Shown here: piece by piece, positions 59,955 to 64,000 of the stretch
Numbering within the stretch: the first letter of the stretch is position 1
How the letters are laid out: each line of letters starts with the position of its first letter
DNA from: Streptomyces specialis
Lineage (GTDB): Bacteria > Actinomycetota > Actinomycetes > Streptomycetales > Streptomycetaceae
Length of the DNA: 64,000 bases
Assembly: GCF_001493375.1 (NCBI RefSeq)
Contig: NZ_LN929757.1
Coordinates: 62,001-126,000, forward strand
Reading direction: 5' to 3'
Translations under genes and position numbers: made by a program
Notes under the pieces: generated by a model
What the model was told of the DNA's origin: nothing
Databases searched by the model: none
What the model saw: only the letters and a program-made list of their open reading frames with translations

Positions 59955-60725
59955 ATGTTCGACAACGTCAAGCAGGTTCTCGACGTCCGCCAGGAACAGC
60001 ACGTCGTGCATGTCCGGCTCAACACCCCGGAGAACGGCAACCTCGTCAACGAGCCCCTCCTCGACGGCCTGCTCGCCGTCTTCTCCGCGGTCCGCGACGA
60101 CCCGTCGGTCCGCGTGCTCGTCCTCTCCGGCGCCGGGGACGACTTCTGCCTCGGCGTGGACCGCAAGGAGTACGACCGGCTCGTCGCCGAGGACCCCAGC
60201 GGGTCCCGCATCGCGATCATGGGAGCCAAGGCCCGCCAGGTCTGCGAGGCCATGGCCATGAGCGACGTCGTCACCGTCGCCCGGGTCCACGGCCGGGCGA
60301 TCGGCGCCGGGCTGGCGTTCACCGTCTTCTGCGACCTGCGCGTCGGGTCGGACGACTGCCGCTTCCGGATGCCGGAACTGGCGCTGGGCATCCCCATCTC
60401 CTGGGGCGGCGCCCTGCCCCGGCTGCTCCAGGAGGTGGGCGCCGCGCGGATAAGAGAACTGATCCTCACCGGGGACAGTTTCGACGCGGCGACAGCGCGC
60501 GATTTGGGCGTACTGCACCGGGTCGTGCCGGAGAGCGAACTCGACGACGCCGTGGCGAAATGGGTCAGACCCATGGTGCGCAGGCCGGCCGGGGCGCTGC
60601 GCACGACCAAGGCCGCGATCAACGCCTACACCGCGGCCACCCGGCTCGCGGACGCCTCACTGCTGGAGGGCGAGGTACTGGCGTCGGCGTTCGCCGCCCG
60701 GTACCACCCGCGGGGCGGGGACTGA
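59955..60725 (+). CDS. Enoyl-CoA hydratase/isomerase family protein
   Basis: The 256-residue crotonase-fold protein has the oxyanion-hole stretch [19 protein letters not shown] and the second part [20 protein letters not shown], followed by [20 protein letters not shown]. The usual catalytic Glu pair is only partly evident, so the reaction is uncertain. It starts 21 bp after the P450 stop, with GAGGAACG before the ATG, and probably belongs to the conservon operon. Confidence 0.88.
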   Translation: MFDNVKQVLDVRQEQHVVHVRLNTPENGNLVNEPLLDGLLAVFSAVRDDPSVRVLVLSGAGDDFCLGVDRKEYDRLVAEDPSGSRIAIMGAKARQVCEAMAMSDVVTVARVHGRAIGAGLAFTVFCDLRVGSDDCRFRMPELALGIPISWGGALPRLLQEVGAARIRELILTGDSFDAATARDLGVLHRVVPESELDDAVAKWVRPMVRRPAGALRTTKAAINAYTAATRLADASLLEGEVLASAFAARYHPRGGD

Positions 60726-60745
60726 CGCGGCGACCGGGGCGGGGC

Positions 60746-60967
60746 TCAGCCGTCGGCGCCGTCCTCCAGACGGAAGCCGACCTTGAGCCCCACCTGATAG
60801 TGCTCGACCGAACCGTCCACGATGTGGCCGCGGATCTGCGTCACCTCGAACCAGTCGAGCTGCCGCAGCGTCCGCGACGCCCGGTCGATCGCGTTGCGGA
60901 TCGCGGCGTCGATCCCCTCGTGCGAGGAGCCGACGATCTCGGTCACCCGGTAGGTGTGGTCGCTCAT
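60746..60967 (-). CDS. Dodecin family flavin-binding protein
   Basis: The 73-residue protein matches dodecin: [38 protein letters not shown] (flavin-stacking Trp), and [14 protein letters not shown]. Dodecins form dodecamers that store FMN/FAD or CoA-related ligands. It is convergent with the hydratase gene, with 20 bp between the stops. Confidence 0.95.
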   Translation of the reverse strand: MSDHTYRVTEIVGSSHEGIDAAIRNAIDRASRTLRQLDWFEVTQIRGHIVDGSVEHYQVGLKVGFRLEDGADG

Positions 60968-61082
60968 GCTGGGCCTCCCGATGGCCTGGGGCACGGTGGG
61001 TACGGGCACATCCACCGTGCCCCAGGGGCCGGGATTCCGCGAGCGCACGGCGCGGGGGGCCCGAACGGCGATGCTAGGCTCG

Positions 61083-61175
61083 ATCCGGGCCGTGACTGGC
61101 GCGTGAAGGATGGGACCAACCATCGGGGAGCGGCCCGCCGCCGAGCGATGAGGAGCCGTGCGCCTGGGCTGTCGC
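61083..61175 (+). ncRNA. ZTP riboswitch (pfl motif) before glyA
   Basis: The leader holds the conserved ZTP-riboswitch pieces in order: GTGACTGGCG (61092-61101), GGGACCAACCATCGGGGAGC (61112-61131), and CGCCTGGGCT (61161-61170). ZTP riboswitches sense the purine precursor ZTP/ZMP that accumulates when folate is low, and they occur upstream of glyA and other one-carbon genes in actinobacteria. It lies 24 bp before the glyA start. Confidence 0.85.
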
Positions 61176-61198
61176 GACTCACGTCTAGGAGGCCCGAA

Positions 61199-62650
61199 GT
61201 GACCGCAGAACCGTCCGCGCGCACCACCGAATCCACCGCCTTCCGCAGCGGACTCGACGTCGTCCGCTCCGTCGAGCCGCGCATCGCCGACGCCATCGCC
61301 GCCGAGGTCGAGGACCAGCGCGCGTCCCTCAAGCTCATCGCCAGCGAGAACTACGCGTCCCCCGCCGTCCTGCTCGCCATGGGCAACTGGATGAGCGACA
61401 AGTACGCCGAGGGCACCGTAGGCCGCCGTTTCTACGCCGGCTGCCGCAATGTCGACACCGTCGAGTCCATCGCCGCCGAGCACGCCCGCGAGCTGTTCGG
61501 CGCCCGGCACGCCTACGTCCAGCCGCACTCCGGCATCGACGCCAACCTCGTCGCGTTCTGGGCGGTCCTCGCCCAGCGCGTCGAGAGCCCGGCCCTGGAG
61601 CGCGCCGGCGCCCGTCAGGTCAACGAGCTGAGCGAGGAGGACTGGGCGGCGCTCCGCCGCGACCTGGGCGGCCAGCGGATGCTGGGCATGTCCCTGGACG
61701 CGGGCGGCCACCTCACCCACGGCTTCCGGCCCAACATCTCGGGCAAGATGTTCGAGCAGCGCAGCTACGGCACCGACCCGGCGACCGGCCTGGTCGACTA
61801 CGACGCCGTCCGCGCCGCCGCCCGCGAGTTCCGCCCGCTCATCCTGATCGCCGGGTACTCGGCCTATCCGCGGCTGATCAACTTCCGTGTCATGCGCGAG
61901 ATCGCCGACGAGGTCGGCGCCACGCTCATGGTCGACATGGCGCACTTCGCCGGCCTGGTCGCGGGCAAGGTCCTCACCGGCGACTTCGATCCGGTGCCGC
62001 ACGCCCAGATCGTCACCACCACCACCCACAAGTCGCTGCGCGGCCCGCGCGGCGGCATGGTGCTGTGCGACGACTCGCTCGCCGACCAGGTCGACCGGGG
62101 CTGCCCGATGGTGCTCGGCGGCCCGCTGCCGCACGTGATGGCCGCCAAGGCCGTCGCCCTGGCCGAGGCCAGGCAGCCCGCCTTCCGCGACTACGCCCAG
62201 CGCATCGTGGACAACGCGCGGGCGGTGGCCGAGGGCCTGACGCGGCGCGGCGCCCGCCTGGTCACCGGCGGCACCGACAACCACCTGGCGCTCATCGACG
62301 TCTCCGGCTACGGCCTCACCGGCCGCCAGGCCGAGGCGGCCCTGCTGGACGCCGGGATCGTCACCAACCGCAACGCCATCCCGCAGGACCCCAACGGCGC
62401 CTGGTACACCTCCGGCATCCGCATCGGCACCCCGGCGCTGACCACGCGCGGCCTGGGCACCGCAGAGATGGACGAGGTCGCCGAGCTGATCGACACCGTG
62501 CTGTCCCGCACCCAGCCGGGCACCGCCAAGAACGGCAAGCCGTCCAAGGCGGCCTACACGCTGGAGGACGGCGTGGCCACCTCCGTCCCCGCCCGCGCAC
62601 CCGCGCTCCTCGGCTCCGCCGGCCGCCCGCGCGTAGCCCGCCCTGATCGA
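61199..62650 (+). CDS. glyA: Serine hydroxymethyltransferase, 3' end corrupted
   Basis: The enzyme interconverts serine and glycine with tetrahydrofolate. PLP enzyme features: [48 protein letters not shown], and the PLP Lys in [15 protein letters not shown]. The GTG at 61199 has AGGAGG six bases upstream and follows a ZTP riboswitch. The sequence is normal to about residue 470. Near 62610-62650 the usual LLxxFPLYPxIDLP ending is garbled; ALIDLP appears in another frame at about 62639-62657. The reading frame runs on to 63118 only because of this error. Confidence 0.9.
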
Positions 62651-62659
62651 CCTTCCGAC

Positions 62660-62705
62660 TCGCACTGCCGCCTCCGCCTCCTGTCCCCTCCGTATCACCC
62701 AACGA
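62660..62705. other. Probable degraded adapter junction
   Basis: On the minus strand GCCTCGTtGGGTGATACGGA, then GGGGACAG, resembles a shortened read-2 Nextera adapter ending in GACAG. Both glyA (from the left) and the aminotransferase-like gene (from the right) lose their normal C-terminal sequence here. The match is weaker than at the other sites. Confidence 0.5.
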
Positions 62706-63686
62706 GGCGCGCAGGTTCCCCCCGCGCGCCGCCACCACGACCCCGGCCTCGCGCAGCGCGGACTCCGCGCCGCCCAGCCCCGGCACCGCGACGATGGGGG
62801 AGTCCGCCGGGACCGCCGCCAGCCCCAGCCCCGCCAGCCCGTCCCGGAAACGGTGGGCCAGCCGCAGGCCGTGCTCCGCCATCGCGGCCCGGCCCGTTTC
62901 CTCGACCAGCTCCAGCGAACGCGCCGCCGCCACCCACGGCAGATAGCCGGGCGGCTCGTCGAACCGCCGCGCGTCCCCGGCCAGTTCACCGACCACTCCA
63001 TAGGTGCTGTCCGCCAGGTCCTCGGCGGCCATCCAGCTCGCGTGCACCGGAACGAGCCCGCCGCCGTCCTCCGGCACCGTCAGGAACGAGGTGCCGCGCG
63101 GGCACAGCAGCCACTTGAACCCCGCGCACACCGTGAAGTCGAAGTCGCCGGAGGACAGCGGCAGCCAGCCCGTCGCGTGCGTGGTGTCCACCAGCGTCCG
63201 CGCCCCGTGGCGCCGGGCCGCCGCCCGGATCGCCGCCAGGTCCGCGACCCGTCCGTCCACCGACTGCACGGCGGACACCGCGACCAGCGTGGTACCCGGC
63301 CCGATCTCCCCGGCCAGCGCGGTCAGCTCCACCGCCCGCAGCCGCACCCCCTCGCGCTGCGCGAACGGCGTCACCAGCGAACTGAACTCCTGGTGCGGGT
63401 ACAGCACTTCGGAGCCCGGCGGCAGCGAGGCGGCGATCACGGCGGTGTGCACGGCCACCGCCGAGCCGATCGCCACCCGCCCCGGCGCCACGCCCGCCAC
63501 CCGCGCGAACGCGGCCCGCGCCGCCTCCACCTGGGCGAAGTACGCGTCGGTGTCGATCCGCCCGTCGCCCATCGCGGTGACGGCCGCGCGCAGGGCGGCC
63601 GTCGCACGGGCCGGCAGCAGGCCGTGCGCGGCGGTGTTGAGGTACGCCGTCTCGGGCGCGAACTCCCCCGGGGCCAGAGGTTCCAC
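62697..63686 (-). CDS. Aminotransferase class V-fold PLP enzyme, C-terminus lost
   Basis: About 330 residues are seen: [74 protein letters not shown] (PLP Asp/His region) and the PLP Lys in [14 protein letters not shown]. This is the cysteine-desulfurase/isopenicillin-N-epimerase-like group; the reaction is unknown. The sequence is normal to GNLRAS, after which the end is lost at the junction near 62700. The GTG at 63686 has GAGGAG upstream. Confidence 0.85.
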
Positions 63687-63747
63687 GACTGCTCCTCACC
63701 TGCGGGCGCGGAGGCGCCACGGCTTCGCCGCAAGTGTGGCACCGCCC

Positions 63748-63862
63748 CTGTCGCCTATACCCATCCGACGCCGCCGGCGCAGAGGGTGAGTGGGGTCCCG
63801 GTTGGTGGCGGCCTGCTCGAACGCACTCGTGGGCGGCAGCGTCAGAGGTGTATAAGGGACAG
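63748..63862. other. Nextera adapter contamination, two copies facing outward (assembly artefact)
   Basis: CTGTCgCcTATACcCATCcG then ACGCcGCCGgCG (63748-63779) is a reverse-complement read-1 adapter. A forward copy, GGCAGCGTCAGAgGTGTATA then AGgGACAG, ends at 63862. The bases between are index-like. The gene at 63919 may not be a true neighbour of the gene at 63686. Confidence 0.93.
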
Positions 63863-63918
63863 GGGTCCGGCGGACCGGTGATCCGGCCCGGAGGCGGAAC
63901 GGCTGGGAGGAGGCCGCC

Positions 63919-64000
63919 GTGGAGGCGAGACCACTGCGCACCATCGGGGGCGACGGCCGGGAGATCACGCTCCCCTCGACGGTCCGCGACATCCGGGCGG
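63919..64000 (+). CDS. Start of an unidentified gene (runs off the window)
   Basis: A GTG at 63919 with GGGAGGAGG five bases before it opens a frame with good codon bias to the window edge (VEARPLRTIGGDGREITLPS, then TVRDIRA). Only 27 residues are visible, too few to name a family. Confidence 0.55.
   Translation, partial: MEARPLRTIGGDGREITLPSTVRDIRA

Noticed and set aside
62650..63118. C-terminal extension of more than 150 residues on serine hydroxymethyltransferase
   Set aside because: The extension is the antisense of the aminotransferase-like gene and arises from garbled sequence near 62610-62700.

Overview
The window is high-GC DNA with strong third-codon-position GC bias, frequent GTG starts, TTA-bearing regulatory genes, a conservon, an Lsr2-type protein and HTH/DUF397/ATPase genes. 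This points to a chromosome of Streptomyces or a close relative. The sequence is an imperfect short-read assembly. At least six places carry degraded Nextera transposase adapters (around 11976-12170, 17164-17291, 42231-42413, 51663-51708, 58275-58353, 63748-63862), and a probable seventh lies near 62660-62705. Several genes are cut at these places, so gene order across them should be treated with care.

0-17 kb: the tail of a RiPP export locus (two NHLP-type ABC transporters), a hydrolase remnant, two APC-type permeases, an SDR, a YnfA protein, an OmpR-type two-component system followed by lipid-linked glycosyl transfer genes (GT2-GtrA, ArnT-like), a phosphotriesterase/carboxymuconolactone-decarboxylase pair divergent from a CGNR regulator, and a truncated Lsr2-like gene.

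17-32 kb: the most interesting part is a complete siamycin-type (class I, two-disulfide) lasso peptide cluster. A NarL-type sensor kinase (20917) and its likely response regulator (31145) bracket two ABC genes, a 44-residue precursor, the lasso cyclase, the RRE protein, the leader peptidase, an exporter, two redox proteins for disulfide formation, and a CapA-family protein of the type that epimerises the C-terminal Trp. A TTA-containing orphan regulator with a degenerate receiver lies just upstream. Degenerate direct copies of the same sequence flank the whole segment (18021-18335 and 31881-32090).

32-54 kb: mixed accessory and housekeeping genes. They include a serine hydrolase, a CYTH-CHAD protein, two aminoglycoside-phosphotransferase-like kinases counting the one at 18 kb, AraC and MerR regulators, an ECF41 sigma factor divergent from its AhpD-like partner with matching promoters on both sides, a secreted cutinase/polyester-hydrolase-like enzyme, tRNA-Leu(GAG) with a terminator, a MocR regulator, an HTH/DUF397/ATPase set, a DUF574 methyltransferase, and a LacI regulator with a sugar kinase.

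54-64 kb: a conservon (cvnA-B-C-D; cvnC has a TTA codon) followed by two cytochrome P450 genes (the first lacks the ExxR motif, CYP157-like) and an enoyl-CoA hydratase. After these come dodecin, a ZTP riboswitch, glyA, an aminotransferase class V-like gene, and the start of an unidentified gene at the right edge.
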